Assembly: GCF_022539665.2 (NCBI RefSeq)
Contig: NC_081331.1
Location: 9,951,534 to 10,015,533 of the forward strand
Direction: 5' to 3'
DNA from: Daphnia carinata
Lineage: Eukaryota; Arthropoda; Branchiopoda; Diplostraca; Daphniidae
Length of the DNA: 64,000 bases
Position 1 is the first letter of the stretch, and each line of letters opens with the position of its first letter. Of this stretch, positions 36,301 to 49,333 are shown piece after piece. The translations under genes were made by a program, and so were the position numbers. The notes under the pieces were generated by a model. It searched no databases, had not been told where the DNA came from, and saw nothing but the letters and a program-made list of their open reading frames with translations.

Positions 36301-39300
36301 GTGCTTCCATGCGGACCCCTCATCACGGCACGGATACAAAAAGAAAATGGATGTAACAAGAACAAAGAAATGTGGGTCATCATGACACTTCCAGTTATGT
36401 AGATGCAACACATATTTTCTCCTTCGTCTTTGGAAGAAAACGAATGATCTTTAAACGCAGGAGAATTTCGTTGTCGAATCGTGATGTTCTTTTCCGGTTA
36501 CTGTGTATCATTTATTCAGAGATGTAAAGAGAAAACGATTGTATTATGTACACCTTTGAAGACCAAGGACAATCAGTACACAGATTACCATCAGCAAATT
36601 CGAAAGAAACATTTGATGAGTTCTGAATTTTACAAATGATGTACTTGTAGTAAAGATGGTGAGACATGCAAGTACACGGAGTACGTGTTCCTTTTGTATT
36701 TTCTTTTTTAGAAACATTTCGTGAGAAACAAACTTTAACAAAATATAGTTGCGTATAGCATTGTATTCGGAGGTTTTTTCTAAACGCCCCTTGACGAGAA
36801 AAACATTTTAGATCGGACATGATTTAGAAACTTTGCCAATTGTACTGCATTCAGACTGTCGTCGGGAGAATGAAAATAGAAAAACAACTCGCTTCACTTT
36901 TCTCCCCCATTCATAAGTAAAAGATGTCAGAAGAAGACGAGAGTAATGACAACAATCAACGGTGGGACTGTTGAAGAATGACGACATAAGCAGGTGGACT
37001 TGAAGTACCGCTTGTTGACACGGTCGACATGTTCCCAAAAATTATGCCTTTTGCTGTTTTTCTGTTGACGTCCTTGGTCCGAATGCAGCGCTCCGTAACA
37101 GACCGTTGTTGATTCCGTTTTTCGTTATCCCTTTTTTGTTATAGACTCTCGTGTACTTCGTTTTGTTGTTTGGTATGTAGCTGACGCGCAACAACAGGGT
37201 TGTTAGCGCATCCAACACAGCGCGGGTGAAAACGCAACATTCACGAAAATGTAACAACGTGATGTCAGGAAAGAGTTCGTTTCACTTGAACATGGCTTCC
37301 CTGCTACGTAACCAAACACGAAAATGATGGGTCTGAAATGTTGAACAATAAATCAAGACGAGGCGTGTTGATAAAAGGAAAAAATTGTCAGGCATTATAT
37401 TTTTGAAGCAGGACCGTCTGTGCCGTTTCATTTACTCTTCGGTTTATCTGATTTTCAATAGGGAAAGTATTGGCATTTGGTTTTCTACACGTTTTGCTTC
37501 GTTCCCTGTAAAATTGCCGGTCGGCGTCTATATGTGATTAGCAGCTCAGCCATGAATTTGAATAACCCATAAGCCATTGACGATGGTGCCTTAGTAGAAG
37601 CTGGATTATCAGTAAGTAAACAAGACAGAGTCTCTACAAAAATGATTGAAATGAACGGCAAACCAGAGAAAAGAAATTGTCTATAAAAAATGGGTCAACT
37701 AGCGCTGCATAGAAGCTATTGCACGCAACCCCTATTTCAGAAATGTATTCACAATCAGTGATATCACGTGCATTTAAAGTGAAAATTGTCCCACGATGGA
37801 TTACCATCAGCTGACCAACAGAGCTAAACCAACAGAATATGGTAGCCAAATTCACTTTCATTTCCTGGCAACCTTTCCTCTCTGATGGCTTTGTTTCACA
37901 CACGTCGGACCTAGGATACTTTTACCATGTTGCTGTTCAGCTATCTACAGGAATGTTTAACATGTCTTAGACGTACGTTACACTCATCACGCAAGGAAGA
38001 TTTCCCTGCGCATAGCAAAAGGATCTAACGCAACAAACAGTTAATCAGTGTAAATCAACAGAAACTTAATTCTGATAAAATGCCATTCTGCAAGGTGAAC
38101 ATTCTTCCATGACAAATTTCAGCATTAAGGTCATGTTTAAGCCTCATCTTGCCAAACTCAAACGACATGGATAAGCGCATCATTCTTTTTTTTTACGAGA
38201 TTCAATCTTTTCATCTTTTTATGTCGACGCTGACATTGCAGTGAATGTTATAGAAGCCAACGCGATGGATTTTAAGAAACGACGATGAAATGAAATGTGC
38301 ATTGAAAATGAAAACCTACTATACTCTCCCAACACAACTTTCGAGAAAAAAAAAGTTAACGGGACATAATGAAGACCATAATGAGCACAATAAAATTGCG
38401 ACTTATTCAAACTAGCCACAAAATACGGACCTGCACACTGAAATACCGTGACGAGCAAAACGTATTGTTTACGTTCGCGTTACCTGCTACATTTATGCAC
38501 CGAAATAGACAGTAGTGAAAAGGAGGATTTATCACATTCCAAAAGCAAGGACGAAAGAAATGGAAAGTTTTCCTTCTAGTTCATCTCGGACCCACTAAAT
38601 TTAAATCATTGGTTATGATGATTCATTCAAAAAAGGGTGGAAGGTGCAAATACGTCTTTGTTACTTCTGTTAATGAGCAAAATTTCCCTTTAGAAGAAAA
38701 TACGTCAACTTTTGGTACCTCTTTCATTGAAGAGCGCAATGGCCGCAAAGCTTTTTATGTTCAATCCTCGGAATTTTAAACAAAGGAAAGAAAGATGGAG
38801 GAGCCTGGTGTCTGATCACAAACGCTTAATGCGTATATATTTCTAGTTATCAGGTTTAGTCATTGTGCCTAGAAGAACTGCAGGACTTTCTTTCAAAATT
38901 AAAGTCATTTCAAAAGGATCACACAAGGAATAACAAAGAAAAGAGCTGTACATTTCCACGAAATCTGCGAATGAGGAAAAACGAACGTGATGAATCTTTT
39001 ATCACACTATTCTTTTGGCATCGATTGTGTTCTTCTCTTACGGGCATTGTGCACATCGATCCCTATACTTTGCGAGAATAAACACAGAGAGAAGATTCGG
39101 CAAAAAGAAAATAACAAGGCAAGAAAAGAGAAACCTAGCGCTCACAAAGTGAACGTTCCCGATAAGAAACTTTGCCTACAGCAAACAGCCAAATAGCTTC
39201 CCATTCGTTACGCAGTCAGTAAGACGGAAAGCGAATATTTGCACAGACATGAAGATGCGGAACTTTTTCACGACCGATGCTTTCTTATTTGTTGAACATT

Positions 39301-40059
39301 ATAGTTCGTTTATTTCAATCGGCTTCCAGTAAGCAGAAATGCTAATTTTTTTTCTCTCGCGAACTAATGTTACTACATCCGTGTCCAGGAGAGACTGGGC
39401 ACGACAACATGCGACACTAAAGCCAGTGGAGTTTGGTGGAATGGCAGGTAATAACAGCGTGAAAAGATTGTTCTTTTAGTTGGGAAGGAACAAAACAATA
39501 TCCCTAAAGAAAAAGCAAAGCCATATAATTTTCACTGGGAGAAATTCGTTTGTGAGAAAAAGAAAATGAAGAATGACATTGCCGTTCGCTCACGCACCGT
39601 ACACGCTCCAGTCACTTTAGCATGCCAGTTCATTAAATGATTTCGCACGTTCGACGTAAAAGAAAGACAAATAACGATAAAAAAACACGCACACAAAACC
39701 GTGGCTAATATATTAATATTTTGAAAATGTTGAGAATGAAAAGTATACGAAAGTGACAATTCAATCGCACCAGCAGCAAAGGGCTTATCCCGTATGAGAC
39801 ATCCTGGACCATCTTATACGCCCCAAAACACAGACAATCGTAAGTAAATATGATTTGTATTGTGGAAAAAAAAGGTTGCGGGTATTGAAGAGGGTCATTG
39901 CTCGATAATTGGTTGCCTGCCCCACCTTGTTGGAGATAGAAGTCTAACGAACAACCTACAAGCTACCAGTTCTCCACCAAGTTAGCGGATTCGATCTTTA
40001 TTTTGTAGTGGACGGTACTACTAGATCGAGGATCGTCTGTAAACGTGTCGAGTTGTTGT

Positions 40060-40372
40060 GTAAGTGTTATACGTGTTGTAATTCCTTTTTCGCCTTCATA
40101 TTAGGCGAAGAATTGAAGCATATCCGTTGAAGAATGGTAGTTGATGAGCGTTGAGGTGTAGAGTTCGATGCGGTGTCGAAGATGTTGAGCGATGTGTAGA
40201 GATGTTGAAGCGTCTGTTCCCACGAAGAATGATGTGACAAAGGTAGAAATGGCAAGAGGGTGGGAGGGCATGGAGGGTTCGGGAATTTGGAGGAAGCGGG
40301 AATCGAACACGGGACAACGAATTACAAGTGGAGGACTATAACCACTGTGCCAGGACCGCACATCCAAATCAA
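40060..40372 (-). mobile_element. tRNA-derived SINE-like element
   Basis: Read on the minus strand, the head carries a good A box, TGGCACAGTGG (plus 40342-40352), and a good B box, GTGTTCGATTCCC (plus 40298-40310), 31 nt apart. Between them CTTGTAA (plus 40322-40328) looks like an anticodon loop with TGT, as in tRNA-Thr. The anticodon and T stems no longer pair well, so this is not a functional tRNA gene. A unique body of about 220 nt follows, ending near a small hairpin (CGCCT...AGGCG, plus 40091-40108). No clear poly(A) tail or target-site duplication is visible, so the 3' boundary is approximate. Confidence 0.65.
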
Positions 40373-40433
40373 GTTTGTTTTTGATCGACACCTGTTCAAA
40401 TAGAGGTCGCTACTACATATTATACATTGTTGA

Positions 40434-40498
40434 ACTGTCGTAGTGCCACAGCTTGTGAATGCCACGCCATTTACCTAGGTTCAATTCTTCCCGACTCC
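40434..40498 (+). repeat. Degenerate tRNA-like sequence
   Basis: TAGTGCCACAGCTTGTG at 40441 resembles an A box and AGGTTCAATTC at 40477-40487 a B box. Flanking ACTGTCG (40434-40440) and CGACTCC (40492-40498) still pair over four bases at the acceptor-stem position. It is too short (65 nt) and too degenerate for a tRNA gene and is probably a SINE head fragment. Confidence 0.45.
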
Positions 40499-40770
40499 GT
40501 TCTGTAGTGTGGTAAGTTAGTTATTTGTTTCAAGCACTGAGAAGCGGAATGTAATCTTTTAGTGGCATCAGATATATTCATGCTAAAGTGTAAATAACGC
40601 CCTACACGAGAAGGTAACATTTCAAAATTCTCTCTGCCTCTGTGTAAGCAACTGAAATAATTTAGAAAAACCTTATGCATGAGATTTGCGTGTTACTCCA
40701 ACAAAAGATTTTCTTATTTCATGTTACCGAAAATGGTGAAACAAAATGATCAAGAAAATTATAAAGCGTT

Positions 40771-40800
40771 TTGTTAGTTGGCTGGGGGGCCAACTAACAA
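40771..40800. repeat. Perfect hairpin 1 (12-bp arms, TGGGGG loop)
   Basis: Arms of 12 nt (TTGTTAGTTGGC and its exact reverse complement) enclose the loop TGGGGG. It is followed 7 nt later by a second perfect hairpin with the same loop sequence. Confidence 0.9.
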
Positions 40801-40807
40801 AAATTAA

Positions 40808-40835
40808 TACAATGTTAATGGGGGTTAACATTGTA
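40808..40835. repeat. Perfect hairpin 2 (11-bp arms, same TGGGGG loop)
   Basis: TACAATGTTAA at 40808-40818, loop TGGGGG at 40819-40824, then the exact reverse complement at 40825-40835. Its arms are unrelated in sequence to hairpin 1, but the loop is identical. Confidence 0.9.
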
Positions 40836-41284
40836 ATAACACCGCTCGCACAATATACTTCTACTACTTTGCTGATCTGCCCTCACACTGGAATACAATG
40901 AGATAATTTAAATAGCATGTCTCGTTATGTAATACCCTTCGTTTTCCGTTGACAAAGAATGGCGCAATGCACAATGCAGACAAGGATCCAGACAAAAAAA
41001 AAAAAGACTCGCTAAACAGCTGTTGGATAATGTGTGCGTGCCCGGTCATGCGACGCTCTGGATTTTGTCGTCCCCTTCCTTTTTTGCTCAGTCGTAAACA
41101 ACAGTTTTTATACAGCCCGAGCATAATAAAAAAAAATGTTTAAGATCTTGAGAAAGGAACCAAACTAAAGAAAAATGAGATTGGGCTCTGTAAATCCCTC
41201 ATCCACATGGCCGTGTATGTACACCACACCAGTAACGACTTGTTTTGCTTTTTATTCTTCTGAATATTAACTTTATTTTATTTC

Positions 41285-41455
41285 TATAGGAGCACTTATT
41301 GTTTTCGACAACCCACATAGAGAGTCCCGTATTTGCGGCGGGATCCAACTGAGCTAATTGGTCATTTGTTCGCTTCGCTTCTGTGATTGGAACGGCGGCC
41401 TTCTTTTCGATCTCTACCGTGCTCTTTTGCCTTAAGCGCTACACCAAACAATGTT
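41285..41455 (-). repeat. Possible tRNA-like fragments
   Basis: On the minus strand TTAGCTCAGTTGGAT (plus 41343-41357) matches a classic tRNA D-arm/A box, followed by a decayed B-box-like GGGTTGTCGAAAAC. Upstream on the same strand, TGGTGTAGCGCTTAAGGC (plus about 41430-41450) also resembles an A box. Neither forms a full cloverleaf. Confidence 0.35.
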
Positions 41456-41459
41456 ATTT

Positions 41460-44400
41460 AAATATCATAACAACAACCAAAAAGAGGGGAAACAACAGTG
41501 AAAACATTGAAAGTCATAAAAAGGGAAAACTAACGATATAGCAACGCGTTCAACTCGCGATTGCCACGGTCTAACTATATCCGTCCGCCCCCCTCTAAAA
41601 AAAATATACGTGTTATACAAAAGAAACAAAATGCAGGCGACATCAGGATTACATAATAAGGACACTGGTAGAAAAAGATGCGGAGAGAGATTTGCCATTT
41701 CACGCAACGGTGCAACAGATAGTAAAATAAATAGTCCTCGGGAAAAACCAGTGGGAATTTTTCTTTTGCGTTGCTCATAACATCATCTTTTCCACCTTGC
41801 CGAACACCAGGGCGAATAGGAATATGAAGGTGTAACAGTCATCGCAAAAAGAAAGATGAAACGATTTATTATGGACAGTAGCAGCTTAAACTCATCAATT
41901 CACATCAGACCTTTTTCGGTTTCATTGTCCAAATCCAGAATGTTTTTTTTTCCTCCTTTTCTTAATGGCCTCTCAAAAGGTAACCAATAAAAATGGTCAA
42001 AACAAAAACACAACGACAAAGTTTTTTTTTCATATCTAACAAAAAGTGTGTCTGTTCCGTATAGGACGGCGTTTTTCTTTCTCTCTGTGGAGCTGAAACA
42101 CCGCACGATATTTCTGTGATAACACGAAAGGTTCGTTTCCCGGCTACTCACAAAAGAGATGCGGTCATCCCTTTTGTGATTTCTTTTTCATATTCCGTCT
42201 TTTTTTGGAAGCGACATCGACCATTTCGGATACAACGGCCGCGAAAAGAGCTTTCGTTCATGTCACAATCGTGTGCATCAAAGAAAACAAATGGATATAA
42301 CGGGGCGAAAGAAATCGTCTCTCCTTTGTTTCCTTTCTCTTTTCTTTTTATTCTCGAGTAAATGGTCTTCATCGCAATCATTCGCTTGGCCAACAACTCC
42401 GAAAAAAGACAAAACAAAAAAGGGCTATGATTATTCGATTTGACGTGGACAGACGTCGGTTTGATACCGGGACACCGACTTTGCGTATCGTGAGTTTTAT
42501 CAGACGAGTCATGCCAAAATCTATTGTATTCACTATTCACCTGTCCCTTTCCGAAGTTCATAAGTCAATCGTAAAGAACTTATTTTAGGAGATATCCCAC
42601 GGCCATATGTTTTGAACATTTTAATTTTTTTTAAGGATTTTCAGTTTCTAATTTACACGGCTCTGTATAACTAAAATTCTTAATGATTTTTTGACCAGAG
42701 AAAGGCAAGAAAAAACTGTAGATTAATGACGTAATTATGAAACGTTTTTGCATCTGGCTCAGCGTGCCAGTTTCCAAAACGGCGAAATTCAAATTCAACT
42801 CTACTCGTCTCTGTTTTTCCAGAAGATTACGACAGCGTACAGCCTTGACCCAACATTTTCTTTTATGGTTGTACGTATTTTTTTGCAATCCTCGTTTATA
42901 TGCCAACACGTTCGGTTGCCTAGTTACAAACGAAATTCGACATTACGTGATGTGTTATGCCGATAAACGCTTTGAAGTTGGACGACTAAATGACATATAG
43001 ATGTCACCAAATAAATATAGCTTTGTAACACCTCGATAATTTGCTATCGATGCTGTCTAATTATACTACATAAAATAATTAAAGGACACGTCTAGCATCC
43101 AGCTTGTAAAAGAAACTCTTTCACGGCCTTGAATGCATCCTGCTGTAATTTCAGAGTGTGGCATGTATCACACCTTCTGGTGGAAATCGCTCCTAGTAAC
43201 TAGCGCACCCGAGCCCTCCTCTAAAACGATGTTACGATGGATATTTATGCATGCAATATTGGTTAGCTCTTGTGAGAAAATCTCCAAATACCGATAACTG
43301 CGGCACCTTTCGATTTTTTTTTATAATGATACTAAAAATCTGGTTTTATTACACGCATATTGCTCAGCTTGCTTGACTGCTTTTTGATGTCCTATTTTTT
43401 GTTGCCATAGGTAACGGCCGCACCTCTAAAACATTGTGAAATTCTTCATTTTCAACTCAGTGGGATAACTGTATTGTAGGGTATAAATCGCACACTCTAA
43501 TATTACGAATCTATTATGCACTGTACATACAAAATGAACCGCATATAGGCGATGCCATACAATTTTTACGTGTATTTCTTTTGTAGCATAAAATTTATCT
43601 CCGCCAAAACAAAAAAGCAATCACCAGCCTGTAATAAGTGAAAGTTTTTTTTCCAACAGGAAAGCCCCTCTTTAATCTAACGCAATCTTCCAATCCTCTT
43701 ATTTTCCCCCTTGTCGGTCTCACCGTCGATTGGCTTTTTCAATCGTTGTTCCAGAACCTCACCGATAAATCTTATCACATACATCTATCGTCAAAACGCC
43801 TTCAATATCATCGCATTACACAACGTTACTTTAACTTAAGTGAATACACAAAGCCGTTGGAAATCACGTTCCTTTTGTGATTTTCTTTCTCCTTAGGGCC
43901 TTTGTTTTCTTTTTTGAGCTACATCATCTTCTTTATGTCCACACGCGCAGCCTGGTAATATATTTTCTTTTTACCTGGACCACCAGAAGCAAAAGAAAGA
44001 GGCCGAGTCATAACCCGTCAACGACTGGCGTCATTAAATCTCACCCCTGAGCAATGCTAGCTGCTACTTTACCTCTAGTACACCGATGGCACTTTTTCGT
44101 AAGGTTGAAATGTTACCAACACTGTTACGTGCGACAGTAACACCCACGCACCCACCCGCGTAGTCATCCACGTCTTTCTGCGTAAGTCAGTTCTTGTCTT
44201 ATCGATCAATGTATGGTACATGGCAGCAGTAAGAATCCAAATTGTCACGCAAAGCGAAGAGTTTTAAACACTCGGATACGTAAAAATTGAATACAGACGA
44301 ATGATAGATGACATAAAAATACGGAGAAACGAATTGCACGGCGCGTTAACCTCGACACAGTAAGGAGAGATTTCAACAGTTGATTTACAATCTAGAAAGT

Positions 44401-47400
44401 GACCGATAATTATTAGTGACATGCGAAAAGATTGCTTAGTATCCATCAAAGATTTGCGCCTACACTAAGGGAAAGGATGCCTGCCGGCGATGTTAGCGCT
44501 CTTCGGTACATTAGCAAGCAAAACTATCATTCTGATAAATGAACAGACGGCATCAATCAAATCAAATACATTGAGACGGTTTTGAAGACTCATTGCAATC
44601 ACGAGCTCATCATCAAAGCAATACAGTAGATAATTGGAATCTTACCAACGGACGTCAATCAGTCACGCTATGCATCCAAATGGCTTCATATATTTCAATA
44701 ATGGCTCATCGGTTTTTTGGTTCTTAGCCATATTAGGAATTAACGTTTTGGGCATAGGCGGCGGTTGTTTAAAATCGGGCGTTGAAAAAAAAAGCATAAT
44801 TGGTAATGAATTCTTTAGCAATTGCCCTACAAATAAAGATAGCAGGACATACACTTGTTATATGCGATTGCATCACAGTCACTTCTCCGAAATTTATGCA
44901 AATTGCTTTTTCGGGCAGCGATCGCGTTGAGATAAACCACGACCTTTACACTGCGTATGAGTCAGCTTGTTATACATTTCTTCGTGAGTCGGCAGCGAAG
45001 ATGGACCTTGCCAACGCAACTTTCTAATCGGATCGTCGCAACCATGTCATCAAAAAAAGGAAGAGCCGGCAGCTGCAGTCTTCTTGTATTAGATAACCAT
45101 ACAGACGTTCATCCTTATCGAGGCCTTGTATATATTCGTAACAGAACAAACAAGGCGATACGCAAAGTCCAACGATGGCCAACGGTCAATGATAGCCAGG
45201 AGGTAGCCCACGATCAAAAGAGCCAAACAGCAAATACCCAAAGGCAAAGAATCAAGTCGATGGGGTCTACGGCTTTTCATCGTTATTCAAGACAGAAAAA
45301 AAAAATTAATTGGTCAGCTTTTTGTTCCTGATGCTACACGCTTATCTTATCTTTTTCAACGTTTTTCGTTCTGTCTTGTTCGCTAATTTTAGCAGATAGA
45401 CGTTTTCCGCTTAAATATATGTTTCCATCATTTCGAAGTATTCGAATGATACGCCCAAAGGAAAGGCAACTCGTACTACGTTCAAATCTTGGGCAGCATC
45501 TTCACAACTAATAACTCTTGTCTACCTAATTAAGCGGCCTTCACGATAAGCCTCGTCAATGCGATAAATAATTGCGAAAAACACAATGCAGAGAAAGACG
45601 TGGAAGATTAACGAATGACTATCATTAACTTCTCCTGGCCGCACCTGTTTTCCTTTAGTTGCTGTTTATTTATTGCTTCTCTTTTCACGAATAGGCATTT
45701 CTTTTTCTCAGAAAGCCACTGTGTCTTGTGATATTACGTGAATGTTGAAGCGGGCTATTAAAAGAGTAGCTTCAATGTTTTGTTGTAAGGTCAACTACAT
45801 AATAAGGTGAAAACTTTTCTTTTCTTTCCTGTACCTTATCATTTTTGGAAATTTTAGGCTGTTGGTCAACTTTTCTTACTGCCAAGTGTGTGACATCACT
45901 GTGAAAATACAAATAGAACAAAAGATGGATGGGTGCGACAGTAGTCAAATATATGGTATTGACTATTCCGGCCAAAGCGATTGCTATGTTGCACGTTTGT
46001 CGCTGTTTATCCTTGATTACAGATCCCGACCGAGACTCTAACAACGAGCGTGAATAACTGGCTGGTGGCAAATAACACGAGTAAACGACTTTTTTTTTGG
46101 AAAGAGAAAAGAGAGAGAGAGAGAGAGAGCTACTGGAGAAAAGGAGACTTACAAGGTAGATATTTACGTAGAACGAAACTGCTGATGGCGCACAATAAGA
46201 TAATAGAGTCAACATCACTTTCACTCGCACGTTGGGCGATATTTAAAGATTGCTTCTTCATCCACCAAGCAAATCGCCCTACACGGTGGTCATTCTAATG
46301 AAGGAACAGCGTAAAAAAATTTCATTAAAAAAAAACTTGGTCCATTCAAGTGAATTATTTCACTTTTCACTACTATTATTATAATTTTCATTATTTTTCT
46401 TTTATTTCCGGAGAGACTTTATGCTCGCTACGTGCAATAATACGCACCGTTAGTCAGCTGCCGTCTCATGTTGCGCATGTGCGTATCCGAACGCTCTATT
46501 TGCATTTTTCTCTTCATAAAAGGAATGGCCTTCTTTTAGAAGGGATACTGCACGCTAGTTTCACCAAAGTGTTGTCTAATGACACTGATACATCTGCTAA
46601 TATTACCACCTTCTTTTTCTCTTCGGTTGATGTATTGAACACTTAAGGATCTTTCGCTTTCTTTTGCCCTCAATTCCAGTTGTCTGAATTCTCTTTCTTC
46701 TCCGTCTGGAACAATATTAAATGCCAAAATTAAAATGGCTCTTATTTACCTAGGGCAGTAGCCGTACTCGACAGATAAAAAATCAACAAACGGAGTTCAG
46801 ACGTGGCTTTTGCCGCAACATCTACACAGAGGCACTGATTGAGAGCCGCATTGTCGCAAGTCCGACGGGATTTTCCCTAACTAAGCGTTGATAGTGTTAT
46901 GTCTAGCGGACAATTTTTCGTAGCCCTCAACTTGTCGCTGACAAAGACGGACCGAGTCATTATAATGAATGCGGCATGTTCAGAAAACTAAAGCAATTAA
47001 AAAGCAAGAAGAAAATGGAGAAAATTGCGAAAAGCTTGGAATTAAATTAATGCTAGTCAAATCAAATTTTTTTTGCCCGCTGTGAATGACCAATCGTACT
47101 CGACGAAAAAAAACATTGCGTTGTTGAATGCAAGGGGAGGCAAAAACGTGATGAACAATGCGCAACGCTTATTTTGAAATGTCGTAAAAACAAAAGGGCG
47201 TGTTTTAAGGCTGCCATCCATCAGAAATTTCGAAGGCCGACCGCACCGACGAAGATGACATCAATGCCTTCATACATCAGTAGCACGCATCATGAACAGG
47301 AGCTCCCAAAATGTCGAGCTGGCGTGTTTGCCAGCCTTTGGAACGCGCCCAGTCTCAACGACAGTTTTCCCTTTCTTCTTTGTTTTCGTGACAATAATGG

Positions 47401-49330
47401 CTAAGACAGTCGACGTCACCAAATTCGAATGCAGAGAGTTCTAATGGCGTTTTGCTCAAAAGCTTAACCGGCGTTTCATGTACATGCAAAACACGTGAAT
47501 GCAATTGATGTGCGTTTGCATGCAAAAATATCGAAGTGTAAATGAACTAGCGCTTTGGGAGGCTAATTGGAAACATCATGAAAAGAATATTTGATGTTGA
47601 CCCTTTGTAACCTCTGCGCACTTCTCTTGTCGCTTCTTCTGTGCGCAATTACGTACCTTTCGTGATATTTCGAGTACCATACTCGACGGCTGCCAAAAAA
47701 AAACCACAAGAAACTAGTTGTGTCCTTCCGCTTGTTGATACCTTAGTTACAAATTCAGTTAGCTCTTCACCAAAGATGTGGGAAGCTGTACGAAAACGCG
47801 AACAAAGTTCGCTTCGTAAAATCATAATCCTACTGCGCAAGTTCAACAAGTTTTATTGAATTCCTATTAATTTCGATTCAAAAATTTGTGTTTTCTTTCC
47901 GGTGCAAGTCAACAAAGACCAGACGAAATGGATACAAACGCGAAATGAAGATGCAAGTAGTTAAAAACTGTGCACCGGCATTGAATGCTGAGTCATTAGA
48001 AAATATCGGAAATTCCATGTTTTCTCATTATTCTTTTTCACGTTGCCTCAATGGCTTTAATAGTGAATGTAATTTGGATGACAATGTTCAGGCTCTTATA
48101 ATGAGTCACTGCCCCAATCAACTAGGACGACACAATTAGATTGAAACGATGCTGGTTCTTTTTGCATATTTCTCTCGACATCCATTAAGAGCCTTACAAA
48201 ACGAATTCTCGCCCTCGTCTGCCTTTCTCTTTCCCGCGTTCGTGCGTACACACAATCTCAACATTCTTGTTGCTCTGCTTCTCATTCAACTCGACTTCGT
48301 CATCTTCGTTATAGGTTTCAAAGGCTTCCATATATCACGCATTTTTAAAGCCGACTCATTCACTAGCGGCTCATCCGGACGATCCCACGTGTCAAGAGAG
48401 AAAGTTTTTCCCATTCCTCTAGATCACTTGTGATACGCAAATTTCCTCGTAGCCATACAGCGTCTTTCTGTTGACTCGATGACTCTCTCCTCCAGTTTTC
48501 ACACACGACTGGCTATTTCATACGTAATTTTTATCTTCTCCTTGCGGGGTCCCTATGATGCTTGAAACATTAAAAGTGACTTCGAATATTTACAAAAGTG
48601 TAACAGGAGAAACAGAAAAAAAAACAGGAATGTGACGGAATAAAACTTAGGGTAGAATTTTTGTCAATATCTTGAAGCTGGTTGCTACATCAGTTTGCAA
48701 ATTGGTATCTCGTTTTCCTTATGAGCATGAAGACCCAGAGGTTAAATAACTGTTGGGCCATTTAACAGCGTTTTCTCTCTGAGATTGATTAAGGAAAAGT
48801 CATGAAGTTCATGCAGTGTAGAAACAAAATTCATGAATTTATTCGACATACAAGAACAATGTAGATAACACGGAAAACTTCTTAGAGACACCAGACATCC
48901 TTAGCAACGGCGAGATTGCATGATTTTGTGAAAGCCATGTCATGGTGGTGTTGGAAAACCGAAATGTGTGGCGCCGTGTTACGCAATTTCGGAAACCACG
49001 GTAACGCGGACGTTTAATTTTGGTTATCTGTCTGTCGACGAGTTACAGAATGCTTAATAAGAAGCGGAGAAATGATGGGGATGGCCTGAAAAGTAGGCCA
49101 AGGCGAAGACGAAGAAAAACATGATGGAACTGTATTTGGGATGATATAATCAGTATTGCGCTCACGTTACACGAAATGCCAGTTCTTTTCGTTTAATACC
49201 GCAGGACGCGTGGTGCCGTTCGCTAACGACAACGATATGAAATGTTTTCTTTCGCCAGTTCTTTTTGCTTTTCATCTGCTGTGTGATCCAATGACCGTTG
49301 GCTGCCTCCTTTTTCTCTAAAACTAATTGC
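41460..49330. other. Gene-free stretch (right part of the desert)
   Basis: No supported gene. Open frames of 60-140 codons are present but have no recognisable domain, no convincing splice partners and ordinary AT-rich composition. Contains a (GA)n tract at 46111-46129. Confidence 0.45.
46111..46129 (+). repeat. (GA)n microsatellite
   Basis: About nine GA units within a longer purine stretch beginning at 46101. Confidence 0.85.
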
Positions 49331-49333
49331 GAA

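Larger units (their letters stand above)
20700..40050. other. Long gene-free stretch (left part of the desert)
   Basis: I find no supported gene. Many open frames exist but are built on homopolymer or GA-rich tracts, or lack domains and splice partners. Notable content: A27 at 21417-21443, A38 at 24894-24931, T9G16 at 27334-27358, and purine-rich strand bias around 21.4-21.7 and 24.7-27 kb. It could hold long introns, non-coding RNA genes or regulatory DNA for the flanking genes; nothing here proves any of these. Confidence 0.45.

Noticed and set aside
37634-37903. Minus-strand frame containing a hydrophobic start MKVNLATIFCWF
   Set aside because: No domain, no supported exon neighbours, ordinary AT-rich composition.
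40286-40372. Functional tRNA-Thr gene
   Set aside because: A and B boxes are present but anticodon and T stems do not pair, so only a tRNA-derived element is supported.
40067-40391. Three overlapping minus-strand open frames
   Set aside because: They coincide with the SINE-like element; openness in all three frames reflects its C/A-rich body, not a protein.
42148-42561. 137-codon minus-strand open frame
   Set aside because: The longest frame in the right part of the desert, but without domain, leader, low-complexity signature or splice signals.
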